DNA of 64,000 bases from an uncultured Aquimarina sp. (GCA_947493035.1 CANLOW010000007.1:81115-145114), one strand, 5' to 3'. Positions 28,801-36,903 are shown, numbered from the stretch's first letter. Notes: a model not told the origin generated them from the sequence alone. Program-made: numbers and translations.

Positions 28801-28955
28801 CATTAAGTATTTATGACTTAAAAGGTATAATAGTTAGTAAGCCGAAAGTATCAATAAAGGGTATAATTGATACTTCTTATTTAGACTCAGGTATTTATTT
28901 CTTAGTTATTAAAAACACAACTGAAAGTAAAACTTTAAAGCTGATAAAAGAGTAA
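25845..28955 (+). CDS. GH86 beta-agarase/beta-porphyranase with Ig-like, CBM6 and T9SS domains
   Basis: A 1036-residue secreted endo-hydrolase for agar or porphyran. A signal peptide covers residues 1-24. The GH86 (clan A) catalytic domain runs to about 440, with acid/base Glu210 in WEVMNEPDF and nucleophile Glu380 in VSEYGAV. A beta-sandwich region extends to about 710. A bacterial Ig-like (Big2) domain covers 717-802 (IEWSTANTDIATVDEDGLVTG). A CBM6 lies at about 813-945 (IIIEAEDLTDTGG to WQWNLDKINLI). A type A T9SS sorting domain covers about 963-1036. It heads the GH86-GH86-GH16 series. Whether it cuts neutral agarose or sulfated porphyran is not decidable from motifs. Confidence 0.88.
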   Translation: MKLIKPLNLLGFIFCLASATSWGQTTTNVDVNINIKHSVGGVSDFGRDRHITIHSNIYESDWVGENAKANYLFNDLDAYLGRDNGTASFLFGYSPADEERVNKHDRDSLTILLDFWKEEYDRRLDDADLNSFKSKTQSMVMGTNPHPTYPTLSYRHESGSNWGRENNMKWIPQDIETSAEWMVQYMDEFFKDTASDPGMELPKYWEVMNEPDFPLNTGQFMMSSWEDIFEYHNLVAKGIKEKMGAAAPKIGGMTWGQHDLFNTDGINRFNSLDYVNGFYGNSAEDQIAVAHGRSQVDKPSFYLENSEWYQWDVIWKGFMETAGDNMDFYSLHFYDWPGYNASGSGVRRSGGHVEATLEMVEWYDVHMNGIENRKPVIVSEYGAVNNAWDFIPHDTRYDWENLKPFSSMMMQFLERPDYIELTMPFTPIKAQWGDNDSAPYHYKLMRDDDGDGNWEWSDFIKWFELWAEVDGTRVDTSSSDPDVMVDCYVDGKNAYLILNNLEDEETIVGLNFFDDSDNTIESLRTKHLYLEGIRDITLTDDTTTDIPESIILNPDATMVLKYTFTNDVAVNETSIEKKFYGDAVSPDQRKEIQKGNNRFFVKGVDIPTDVDKAEALLKVTVNLFDAPDNELGFLSIKKLTFNGIEVPTPLDWRGSQQLRSRWFGTLEIPIPAKLIAENNTIDIEFQHVGEVCVVNLVTWDFSKAPQRTDGIPDVPDPIAVTGVSISPTTKTIDEGDTILLSETVTPTNATNKSIEWSTANTDIATVDEDGLVTGVSPGSTEITATTNDGGFTTSAVITVLENFEIEEDPDGPTIIIEAEDLTDTGGSFDDSGSDGPGSGVGKTGIGVNFVNKDDWIEFEFQVETPGLYLIEYLISTPSDNAQIQFVLNGETITTDVPNNGGWDSYVTLDGGDITLNEGSQTLRINASGANDWQWNLDKINLIKALDNQLSLDNFNKGTQFLSAFISPNPVKEGFTIYGIDNLDNIALSIYDLKGIIVSKPKVSIKGIIDTSYLDSGIYFLVIKNTTESKTLKLIKE

Positions 28956-28975
28956 CACTTATCATTACTCAGATG

Positions 28976-29028
28976 AAGGAGGATTTTTGAAAGCAACTAA
29001 GGAAACTTTCAAAATTCCTCCTTTTTTG
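28976..29028 (+). terminator. Terminator after first GH86 gene
   Basis: Arms AAGGAGGATTTTTGAAAG (28976-28993) and CTTTCAAAATTCCTCCTT (29006-29023), one mismatch, followed by T residues. Confidence 0.75.
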
Positions 29029-29260
29029 TATTATAGTACTTCCAATTTGCTTTTTACAATTTAGCAAATCAATCAAATCTTAAAAAAAGAATAACAATCA
29101 TATTTACTTTTAACATTTTATAGTAGTTATAAACAAATTGAATGCTATTTAACCACAATTAATCTCAGTATTTATCAAATAAAAACGTTTTCGTTGTTTT
29201 TTAACTATTTTTTTAAACAAATTGTCGAATACAATCGATTTCAATTCCTACAGCCTTAAT

Positions 29261-29299
29261 TTTTAACAAATTACATCATTTCCTTCTTGTAATTTAGGC
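29261..29299 (+). promoter_or_regulatory. Candidate promoter of second GH86 gene
   Basis: TTTTAACA (29261-29268), 21 bases, then TAATTTAGGC (29290-29299), 20 bases before the ATG. Block sequence and spacing match those before the first GH86 gene, while the spacer sequence differs. Confidence 0.55.
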
Positions 29300-29319
29300 G
29301 ATCAATAAACTAAAATAAC

Positions 29320-32300
29320 ATGAAACTAATCGAAAAGCTCACCTTCGGTGCTGCAATTGCAACATCGGCATTAGTTAACGTTCATGCACAAAGCTCTGCT
29401 AGTGTAGATGTTAACTTAAACATCAAACATTCCGTCGGGGGTGTTTCTGATTTTGGACGAGAAAGACACATTACCATGCACTCCAGCCTCTATGAAAATG
29501 CATGGGAAGGAGAAATTGACAAAGCTGAAGTACTTTTTAATGAATGGGATGTCCAACTAGGTCGTGATAATGGAATTGCTTCCTTTTTACATCAGTTTAG
29601 CCCTGAAGATGAAAATAACAGAAACCATCATGATCCAGATAGTTTAACTGTATTATTAGATTTCTGGAAAGAAGAATACGATCGTCGTATTGACGACAGA
29701 GGTTTAAGTCAGTTCAAAAGCGAACAGACTAAAGGAGCAATCATGGGGACAAATGCACACCCTACCTACCCAACTTTATCTTATTTTGACAATGGCTTAA
29801 GTGGGTCTTCTTGGGGACGAGAAAATGGGTTTATTTGGTTCCCTAGAGATATAGAAACTTCTGCTGAATGGGTAACCCAGTACATGGAAGATTTCTTTGT
29901 TGATAATGCAAGCCAAGAAGGAGTACCAATCCCTGAATACTGGGAAGTTATGAACGAACCTGATTTTGAATTAAATACAGGGCAATTCATGATGTCTAGC
30001 TGGGAAGATATTATAGAATATCATAATCTTGTAGCTAAAGGTGTTAAAGATAAACTAGGAAGCCGAGCTCCAAAAATTGGAGGGATGACTTGGGGTTTAC
30101 ATGACCTTTTTAGAGGAGATGGTTTTTCTAGATTTAGAAATCTTAGCCATGTTGATAATTTTTTCGGAACCTCACCTGCTGATCTAGAGGCTGTGGCATA
30201 TGCAAAAAGTCAAATAGATACACCATTATACGCATTACCATCAGATACTGATTGGTATCAATGGGATGTGATTTGGAAAGAATTTATAGATAGAGCTGGT
30301 GAAAACATGGATTTTTACGCAGTTCACTTTTATGACTGGCCTCGTTACCAAAACAATGGAGGTCAAAGACGTTCTGGAGGACATGTAGAAGCTACTCTAG
30401 AAATGTTAGAATGGTATGACGTATACAAATACGGAAAAAACAACAGAAAGCCAGTTATCATTTCTGAATACGGAGCTGTAGCAAATGCATGGGATCCTAT
30501 GCCTCACGACACTAGATATGACTGGGAAAACTTAAAGCCATTTAGTGCAATGATGATGCAGTTCTTAGAAAGACCTGATTATGTAGAATTATCTATGCCT
30601 TTCCACTTATTAAAAGCTCAGTTTAGAGATATTGATAACAATGGTGATGGTATCCCTGAAGTGGTTTATCACTACAAAACTCTTCGTGACGATGATGGTG
30701 ATGGCGAATGGGAGTTTAGTGAATTAACAAAGTGGTATGAATTATGGGATGACGTAGATGGAACTCGTATAGACACGAAATCTACGGATCCTGACATCCA
30801 AGTTGATAGTTATGTTGATGGAAACGAAGTGTATTTAATATTAAACAATTTAGTTGAAGAAGAAACAAGTATTGCTTTAAACTTCTTTGAAGACAATAAT
30901 AATACTCCAACTAGTGTTCGTATCAAACAACTGTATTTAGAAGGAGTACGCGATATCATTTTAGCAGATAACAGTACAAGTAATATTCCTTCTACAGTTA
31001 CTTTAGAACCTGAAGCAACAATGGTATTAAAATACACATTTGCTAATCCAGTTACAATCAATGAGACTTCAGTAGAAAATAAATTCTTTGGAGAGCCTGT
31101 AAGTAACAACCAACGTGTAGATATTCAAGGAGAGGATAATACATTCTTTGTAAATAATGTTACCATTCCTTCTAACCCAGAATTAACTGAAGCAATCGTT
31201 AAAATGACTGTTACTCTTTTCGATGCTCCGCAAACAGAAAATGGTTTCTTATCTCTTAAGAAATTTCAATTTAATGGAGTTGAAATAGATGTTCCTTTTG
31301 ATTGGAGAGGTGGTCAACAATTTAGATCTAAATGGTTCGGTGCTTTAGAAATCCCTGTTCCTGCAGAGTTAATACAAGCTAACAATACGATTACTGTAGA
31401 CTTCCAACACGTAGGTGAAGTAAACATCGTTAACATGATTACTTGGGACTTTTCAAAAGCTCCTGGTCGTTCAGTTGGAGATCCTGATATCCAAGATCCA
31501 ATCGCAGTTACTGGTGTAGATGTAACTCCTGCTAGTATTAACTTGAATCTAAATCAAACAAGTACATTGTCTACAACTATTTCTCCTAGCAATGCTACCA
31601 ACAAATCAGTTTCTTGGTCAACAAACAATGCTAATGTAGCAACAGTTAGCACATCTGGTGTTGTAACTGCTATTTCTGCGGGTAATGCAACGATCACTGC
31701 TACAACCGTTGATGGAAACTTTACTGACACTACAGCTGTAGTTGTAACTGGTAATGATAACGGAGATGGAGATGGAGATATTGATGAAGAAGGTGAAATA
31801 ATTGTAATAGAAGCTGAAACATTCAACAACACTGGAGGAACATTTAACGATTCAAGTGCTGGGGGGTCTGGACTTGGTGTAAACAACAATGGTTCTACTA
31901 TTAATTTTGTAAATGCTGGCGACTATGTTGATTATACCATTAATGTAGGTGTAGCTGGTGATTATGACATAGAATATTTGATTTCTACGCCATCTGATAA
32001 TGCTCAAATTCAACTATTAATAGGAAATACTGTTTTAAATACAACTGATATTCCTAACAATGGTTCTTGGGATAACTACGGACCTTTAGAAGGAAGTGGA
32101 ACAGCTACTCTTTCTACAGGAGTACAAACGATAAGAGTATTAGCTTCGGGGACAAATCAATGGCAATGGAATTTAGATAAAATCACTTTAACTAAGATTG
32201 GTGACTCTAATGACCCTGATGACGATAATAATGATAATGATGATGACAATAACACACCTCCTTCTACTCTAGTAATCGAGGGTGAAGACTTTAACAATAC

Positions 32301-32928
32301 AGGTGGTACTTTCAATGATGCTTTTGCTGGAGGACCTGGAATAGGTGTCAATAATGCTGTTACAAATATTAATTATGTAAACAGTGGTGATTTCGCTGAG
32401 TACACTGTTAATGTCCCTGTAGGTGGAACTTTTGATGTTGAATATTTGATTTCTACCCCTTCAAATGAAGCCCAAATTCAATTAGTAATTGACGGAAATA
32501 TTGTTGATACTACAGATATTCCTAACAATGGAGCTTGGGATAATTTTGGAACCGTTGATGGAGGAAGCTTTACATTAAGTAGCGGAAACCATGATGTGCG
32601 AATTAATGCTACAGGGTCAAATGTATGGCAATGGAATTTAGATAAAGTAACGCTATCACCAGCAGGATCTTCTAAATCTATTAATATATCTGAGAATATA
32701 AGTGTAAGCCCTAACCCTGCTTCGACTACAGCTACCATTAGTGGTTTAAGTAACGAAGAAGCTTATTCTTACCAATTATTCGATGTTAATGGTGCATTGG
32801 TAGCAACAGCTTCACTTAGCGCTTCTAACAATTCAATTGATGTATCTAACCTTAGCTCGGGAATGTATTTTATTAATATTATTTCAGAGACCGATCAAAA
32901 AGTTATAAAACTTATTGTATCAAATTAA
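29320..32928 (+). CDS. GH86 beta-agarase/beta-porphyranase with Ig-like, two CBM6 and T9SS domains
   Basis: A 1202-residue paralogue of the preceding gene. A signal peptide ends near HAQS. The GH86 catalytic domain runs to about 445 with Glu213 (WEVMNEPDF) and Glu383 (ISEYGAV); the two Glu are 170 residues apart in both paralogues. A Big2 domain covers about 728-811. CBM6-1 covers about 827-961. An Asp/Asn-rich linker covers about 962-981, likely a flexible or calcium-binding spacer. CBM6-2 covers about 983-1114. A type A T9SS sorting domain covers about 1123-1202. Compared with its neighbour it has gained one linker plus CBM6. It probably acts on the same galactan with different affinity or specificity. 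Confidence 0.88.
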   Translation: MKLIEKLTFGAAIATSALVNVHAQSSASVDVNLNIKHSVGGVSDFGRERHITMHSSLYENAWEGEIDKAEVLFNEWDVQLGRDNGIASFLHQFSPEDENNRNHHDPDSLTVLLDFWKEEYDRRIDDRGLSQFKSEQTKGAIMGTNAHPTYPTLSYFDNGLSGSSWGRENGFIWFPRDIETSAEWVTQYMEDFFVDNASQEGVPIPEYWEVMNEPDFELNTGQFMMSSWEDIIEYHNLVAKGVKDKLGSRAPKIGGMTWGLHDLFRGDGFSRFRNLSHVDNFFGTSPADLEAVAYAKSQIDTPLYALPSDTDWYQWDVIWKEFIDRAGENMDFYAVHFYDWPRYQNNGGQRRSGGHVEATLEMLEWYDVYKYGKNNRKPVIISEYGAVANAWDPMPHDTRYDWENLKPFSAMMMQFLERPDYVELSMPFHLLKAQFRDIDNNGDGIPEVVYHYKTLRDDDGDGEWEFSELTKWYELWDDVDGTRIDTKSTDPDIQVDSYVDGNEVYLILNNLVEEETSIALNFFEDNNNTPTSVRIKQLYLEGVRDIILADNSTSNIPSTVTLEPEATMVLKYTFANPVTINETSVENKFFGEPVSNNQRVDIQGEDNTFFVNNVTIPSNPELTEAIVKMTVTLFDAPQTENGFLSLKKFQFNGVEIDVPFDWRGGQQFRSKWFGALEIPVPAELIQANNTITVDFQHVGEVNIVNMITWDFSKAPGRSVGDPDIQDPIAVTGVDVTPASINLNLNQTSTLSTTISPSNATNKSVSWSTNNANVATVSTSGVVTAISAGNATITATTVDGNFTDTTAVVVTGNDNGDGDGDIDEEGEIIVIEAETFNNTGGTFNDSSAGGSGLGVNNNGSTINFVNAGDYVDYTINVGVAGDYDIEYLISTPSDNAQIQLLIGNTVLNTTDIPNNGSWDNYGPLEGSGTATLSTGVQTIRVLASGTNQWQWNLDKITLTKIGDSNDPDDDNNDNDDDNNTPPSTLVIEGEDFNNTGGTFNDAFAGGPGIGVNNAVTNINYVNSGDFAEYTVNVPVGGTFDVEYLISTPSNEAQIQLVIDGNIVDTTDIPNNGAWDNFGTVDGGSFTLSSGNHDVRINATGSNVWQWNLDKVTLSPAGSSKSINISENISVSPNPASTTATISGLSNEEAYSYQLFDVNGALVATASLSASNNSIDVSNLSSGMYFINIISETDQKVIKLIVSN

Positions 32929-32953
32929 TAAATCTTTAGTCTGATTATACAAT

Positions 32954-32993
32954 AGGATTGTGAACTCTCTTTCTGGGTTCACAATCCTTTTTA
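32954..32993 (+). terminator. Terminator after second GH86 gene
   Basis: Arms AGGATTGTGAAC (32954-32965) and GTTCACAATCCT (32977-32988), an 11-base loop, then a short T run. Confidence 0.8.
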
Positions 32994-33106
32994 CATGTAA
33001 AATCAATTCGAACAATAAACTAACACAAATGAATAAAAAGGTTTTCTGAATCTTATTGAAAAATCACTGTGTTAGCATTATCAACAATTAATCATTAATA
33101 CTTTTT

Positions 33107-35128
33107 ATGAAAACAAAAAAAATGAATCAACTTAAACGAGTTTTAAGTTCTACTGCTGTTTTGGGAGCAATTTTTAGTGCTTACGCACAACCTACCCCCC
33201 CCTCTGGTAAAACATGGGTAGAAGTTCCAGAGATGACAGATGAATTTAATAATGGATTTGATGACAGTAAGTGGGAGAAAGTACTTTGGGACTATCCAGG
33301 AACACCAACAAGAATGCTTGCTGACAATTCAGGTGTATCTGATGGAAATCTATGGATTAAAGCAACTCTAGGGCCTGAACCATTGTTTTTTGAAAGTTCT
33401 CGTATTTACTCGAAAGCACAAATTTCCTACCCTATGTATACAGAATGTAGCATTATCACGGCTCACCTTTCTGCTTACAATACTTTTTGGTTAAATAATG
33501 GAAATATTAACGATAGAGATGAGATCGATGTAATTGAAAACAATTCTAGACCTAGTTGTGGCTGTCAGCCCAACTTCCCTTGGCAAATGAATTCTCAATA
33601 CTTTCAGGCTACAAATGGCTTTACAGTAAGAAATGCTGACAATTTTGATAATAGAAATTTATCAAACAACAATCCTAAAAAAGGGGTCCGTTGGAATGAA
33701 GAATATCATACTGTAGGTGTTTGGTGGAAAGATGAGAAAAACATGACTTTCTACTTAGATGGTGAAGAAGCAGGAAGTGTAGTTGTTGGAGAAGATCGTG
33801 GAGGGCGAAATTTCCCTGAAATTCGTTTTTCAAGAGATCTTAATTTAATTTGGGATTTATGGACAGATGACGAAAACTTTTTAGGAGGTGTTGCTGACAA
33901 AGCCCACCTTACTGACGACTCTATCAATACAATGAGAGTTGACTGGGTACATACATATAAATTAGAAAATGGTATGGGTCCCGTTGATGAAGACATCGAT
34001 TCAGGATCAACACCAACAGGAGATTCGATAGTTATTGAAGCTGAAAACTTCGCTGCTACAGGAGGAACATTTAATGACAGTTTTGCTGGAGGATCTGGAT
34101 TAGGTGTAAATAATGGAGGAACCATTATTAACTATGTAAATTCAGGTGATTATGCTGATTATACTGTGAATATCGATAGTGCAGGAGAATATGAAATTTC
34201 ATATCAAATCTCTACTCCTTCTAACGATGCCGAAATACAGCTTACAGCAAATGGATCTACCATTACTACTGCCGTACCAAATAATGGATCTTGGAGCAGC
34301 TTTAACTCATTAGAAGCATCGAACACTATTATATTAAATTCAGGAAATCAAACTATTAGAGTTTCTGCTACAGGAAGTAATGTATGGCAATGGAATTTAG
34401 AAAAAATAACCTTAACCAAAATAGGAGACGATTCTAACAACGGAAACCCAGGTGTAACTCCTCAAGCATTTACTATCGAAGCTGAAGACTTTGATACTAC
34501 AAATGGAACTTTCGACGATGGATTTGCTGGTGGACCAGGCTTAGGTGCTAATGTTACTGCAAACGTAATTAATTATGTAAACTCTGGTGATTATATGATC
34601 TATAATATCAATGTAGCTGCTAGTGGCAATTATAATATTAACTATGTTATATCTTCTCCTTCAGATGACGCACAAATCGAAATGCTAGTTGATGGAAATG
34701 TAGTAGATACGACTAATGTTCCTAATAATGGGTCTTGGGATAGCTATGGTAATCTATCTGGAAATTCTATCTCACTAAGTGCAGGAAATCACGAAATAAG
34801 AATCAATGCTTCTGGTGCCAATACGTGGCAATGGAACTTAGATAAAATCGATTTTACACCTGCATCTAGTGCTAAAGCTATTGATGGTATATCTGATTCA
34901 AATAACATTTCTATTTATCCAAATCCTACTGTAGATAATTTATACATAGATGGTTTAAATTCTGACGCTACATACAATTTATTTGGAATAAACGGTGCTA
35001 GTGTTAACGGAGGACAATTAAGCGCTGGTAAGAATCAAATAGACTTATCACAGTTAACACAAGGAGTTTACTTTTTGAATATACAAACCAAAGAGGGAAC
35101 TAAATCTTTTAAAGTAATCAAGATATAA
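33107..35128 (+). CDS. GH16 beta-agarase/beta-porphyranase with two CBM6 and T9SS domains
   Basis: A 673-residue secreted endo-galactanase. After a signal peptide (to about residue 27), the GH16 jelly-roll covers about 32-293. Its catalytic signature is DEIDVIE: Glu139 nucleophile, Asp141, and Glu144 acid/base. Two CBM6 modules follow at about 308-439 and 455-585, each ending in a WQWNLxKI segment nearly identical to those of the GH86 enzymes. A type A T9SS domain covers about 599-673 (starts ISIYPNPT). The catalytic part looks like agar/porphyran-active GH16 rather than laminarinase, but the exact subfamily is uncertain. The promoter region lacks the GH86-type blocks. Confidence 0.85.
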   Translation: MKTKKMNQLKRVLSSTAVLGAIFSAYAQPTPPSGKTWVEVPEMTDEFNNGFDDSKWEKVLWDYPGTPTRMLADNSGVSDGNLWIKATLGPEPLFFESSRIYSKAQISYPMYTECSIITAHLSAYNTFWLNNGNINDRDEIDVIENNSRPSCGCQPNFPWQMNSQYFQATNGFTVRNADNFDNRNLSNNNPKKGVRWNEEYHTVGVWWKDEKNMTFYLDGEEAGSVVVGEDRGGRNFPEIRFSRDLNLIWDLWTDDENFLGGVADKAHLTDDSINTMRVDWVHTYKLENGMGPVDEDIDSGSTPTGDSIVIEAENFAATGGTFNDSFAGGSGLGVNNGGTIINYVNSGDYADYTVNIDSAGEYEISYQISTPSNDAEIQLTANGSTITTAVPNNGSWSSFNSLEASNTIILNSGNQTIRVSATGSNVWQWNLEKITLTKIGDDSNNGNPGVTPQAFTIEAEDFDTTNGTFDDGFAGGPGLGANVTANVINYVNSGDYMIYNINVAASGNYNINYVISSPSDDAQIEMLVDGNVVDTTNVPNNGSWDSYGNLSGNSISLSAGNHEIRINASGANTWQWNLDKIDFTPASSAKAIDGISDSNNISIYPNPTVDNLYIDGLNSDATYNLFGINGASVNGGQLSAGKNQIDLSQLTQGVYFLNIQTKEGTKSFKVIKI

Positions 35129-35212
35129 TATACTTTCTTAGTTCGAGTATTACAACAAATCTAAAAAGCTCATAAATTACCCTAAAGGTTGGCTCGAACA
35201 ATCAAAGTATTT

Positions 35213-35245
35213 AAAGAAGGTCTCTGCAGAGACCTTCTTTTTTTA
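35213..35245 (+). terminator. Terminator after GH16 gene
   Basis: A perfect palindrome with arms AAAGAAGGTCTCTG and CAGAGACCTTCTTT (35213-35240) followed by T residues. Confidence 0.85.
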
Positions 35246-35357
35246 TTTCTTCTAAGTGCTTTGGTTGATAATTTAATAGAAAGCATTTCTTCAAGTATTT
35301 TATAAATATTCTTGTAGCTTATATAATTAGATAATAAAGCTTCGTAATTAATTTTAT

Positions 35358-35365
35358 TATTTTTG
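35358..35365 (+). promoter_or_regulatory. -7 promoter box of mgsA
   Basis: TATTTTTG matches TAnnTTTG and lies 14 bases before the mgsA ATG. Confidence 0.45.
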
Positions 35366-35379
35366 GTTAAAAAGATATA

Positions 35380-35748
35380 ATGAAAATAGCAATAATAGCT
35401 CATGATGGGAAAAAAGCTGAAATGGTTCAGTTTTTAAACACACATAAAGATATACTTATTAGTAAAGGGATTTCTTTAGTGTCAACTGGGACTACAGGGC
35501 AAAAAGCAAAAAGTGCAGGGTATGAAGTAAACGCATTAAAATCAGGACCATTAGGAGGAGATGCCCAAATTGCGGCACTTGTAGCAGAAGGTAAAATTGA
35601 TATGGTAATCTTTTTTAGAGATCCTTTAGCTAAGCATCCTCATGAACCTGACATCTTTATGCTAATGCGCTTATGTGATGTCTATGATGTACCTTTAGCC
35701 ACTAACCCTTCTACGGCTAGTTTATTACTTAAAGGACTTAATCTTTAG
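35380..35748 (+). CDS. mgsA: Methylglyoxal synthase
   Basis: MgsA converts dihydroxyacetone phosphate to methylglyoxal and phosphate, a bypass that relieves sugar-phosphate stress and frees phosphate. The 122-residue protein shows [10 protein letters not shown] at the N-terminus, the phosphate-binding STGTTGQ, and the catalytic and substrate segments [17 protein letters not shown] and PHEPDI. The length is slightly below the E. coli enzyme. Its place next to galactan-degrading enzymes is suggestive of control of sugar-phosphate load, but that link is inference. Confidence 0.93.
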   Translation: MKIAIIAHDGKKAEMVQFLNTHKDILISKGISLVSTGTTGQKAKSAGYEVNALKSGPLGGDAQIAALVAEGKIDMVIFFRDPLAKHPHEPDIFMLMRLCDVYDVPLATNPSTASLLLKGLNL

Positions 35749-35799
35749 TAATTTGTAATCTTATTTAAAAAAACTCATCAAAAAAAATATATAAATACA

Positions 35800-35831
35800 A
35801 AACAGCCATTACACGAATGTAATGGCTGTTT
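35800..35831. terminator. Bidirectional terminator between mgsA and LEA-like lipoprotein gene
   Basis: Arms AAACAGCCATTACA (35800-35813) and TGTAATGGCTGTTT (35818-35831) with a CGAA tetraloop between convergent genes. Confidence 0.85.
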
Positions 35832-35853
35832 ATTTCTTCAAAAAAAGATTGGA

Positions 35854-36318
35854 TTATTTATGACCAGCTTCTTTATGAGAATGATGAGATTTCCCACCTA
35901 ATAAATCTTTTGCTGAACCTTCTACTTTCTTAGCAGCATCATTTACAGCATCTTTTCCTGCATTTACAGCAGCATCAGCAGTGTTTTTAGCAGCATCACC
36001 AGCAGCATTCACAGCATCTTTACCTGCATTTACAGCAGCGTTAGCAGCATCTTTACCTGCTTCTACAGCTCCTTTTCCTGCATTTACAGCTGCGTCAGCA
36101 GCGTCTTTACCTGCCTCTACTACATGACCAGCAGCATCTTTAGTAGCATTAACTGCATGACCAGCAGCGTCTTTAGTAGCATCAGCAGCATGACCTGCAG
36201 CATTTGTAGTTGTTTCAACAGCACTGTTTGCCGCATCACCTGCTTTCTTTGCAGTTTCTCTACAAGAAACGATACCTAAAGCTAATACAGCTGATAAAGT
36301 AATTACAACTTTTTTCAT
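35854..36318 (-). CDS. Alanine-rich LEA-like repeat lipoprotein
   Basis: A 154-residue lipoprotein (lipidation at Cys19, LGIVSCRE). Residues about 25-135 are near-periodic repeats of about 11 residues built on A-V/A-N-A-G-K-D-A, for example AAVNAGKDAVNAAGDAAKN, with short variants such as AGHAVNATKDA. This makes one long amphipathic helix like LEA group 3 or apolipoprotein-like proteins. The tail is His-rich (KSHHSHKEAGHK). There are no catalytic features. A role in membrane or desiccation/salt protection is plausible from family resemblance only. The repeats also make the locus prone to copy-number change. Confidence 0.75.
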   Translation of the reverse strand: MKKVVITLSAVLALGIVSCRETAKKAGDAANSAVETTTNAAGHAADATKDAAGHAVNATKDAAGHVVEAGKDAADAAVNAGKGAVEAGKDAANAAVNAGKDAVNAAGDAAKNTADAAVNAGKDAVNDAAKKVEGSAKDLLGGKSHHSHKEAGHK

Positions 36319-36431
36319 AATTTATGGAGTTAGTGTTTAGATCAAAATTAACTAAAAAAACACCAACCATATTTTCAATTTACTAAAAAACCATATTTTA
36401 TCCATGAAATTCCAAAAACATCTATGAAGTG

Positions 36432-36797
36432 TTAATTTAAAGCCTTTTTAAAAGCTCTTAGTCTTCTCGCTACCTCATCCAAATCTGTCAACAATTGATA
36501 ATCACTTATTTTTAAAACACTAATACTTAAGCTAGGAATTTTGAATCCTTTTACACCTTCCATATTATATATATCTTCTTCATAAGATGTTAATGCATCT
36601 ACCTGAAGTCCTACCCCATATTTTTTCGAAAAATAGTTGAATTTATAATTACCAATAACCACATTTTTTTCAAAACACATTAGTTTTATATCTTCTCTTT
36701 CAACAAGTTCTTTTAATGCATTCAGACCAGTTAATGAAGTATATAACATATGTGTAGTCTTGTAACTCTTAGGATTATTTCTAAATAAAGTAAACAT
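36432..36797 (-). CDS. Small protein, tentatively a degenerate DUF559-like nuclease fold
   Basis: A 121-residue soluble protein divergent from the XRE-S24 repressor. I do not recognise it firmly. The order FEKNVVIGNYKFNYFSKKYGV, VDALTSYEEDI, then ISVLKISDYQLLTDLDEVARRL resembles DUF559, a PD-(D/E)xK-type endonuclease-like family whose members read roughly PIGxYIVDFYxxxxxLxIEVDG then VLRFxxxxVxxNLxxVxxxI. If the alignment holds, the catalytic Asp is Asn and the Glu before VDG is Gln, so the protein would be inactive as a nuclease. It shares a regulatory region containing two palindromes with the repressor gene. Confidence 0.55.
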   Translation of the reverse strand: MFTLFRNNPKSYKTTHMLYTSLTGLNALKELVEREDIKLMCFEKNVVIGNYKFNYFSKKYGVGLQVDALTSYEEDIYNMEGVKGFKIPSLSISVLKISDYQLLTDLDEVARRLRAFKKALN

Positions 36798-36799
36798 AA

Positions 36800-36815
36800 T
36801 TCCACTTTTTTGGAT
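36800..36815. promoter_or_regulatory. Candidate XRE-S24 operator O1
   Basis: TTCCACTTTTTTGGAT, which fits the same 16-base layout (TTCCA at the left, TTGGA at the right) as O2. It lies three bases upstream of the 121-residue gene on the minus strand. Confidence 0.5.
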
Positions 36816-36858
36816 TTACTCCAAAATTACAACTTTATTCCAATCAAACAATTTTTAT

Positions 36859-36899
36859 TTCCAATAAATTGGAAATAATCCATCAACGTGATATATTTA
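36859..36899 (+). promoter_or_regulatory. XRE-S24 promoter with operator O2
   Basis: The palindrome TTCCAATAAATTGGAA (36859-36874) contains TTG (36870-36872). A 19-base spacer and TATATTTA (36892-36899, one change from TAnnTTTG) follow. The start codon is at 36904. An operator over the -33 element fits self-repression. Confidence 0.6.
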
Positions 36900-36903
36900 T
36901 GCC

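Larger units (their letters stand above)
28956..29319. other. Intergenic region between the two GH86 genes
   Basis: It holds a terminator at 28976-29028, an AT-rich stretch without open frames, and the promoter-like blocks of the second GH86 gene at 29261-29299. No gene was seen. The presence of both elements means the two GH86 genes are separate transcription units. Confidence 0.7.

Noticed and set aside
35182..35403. 73-codon minus-strand frame between the GH16 gene and mgsA
   Set aside because: It runs through a terminator hairpin and the mgsA promoter and has a composition expected of AT-rich non-coding DNA.
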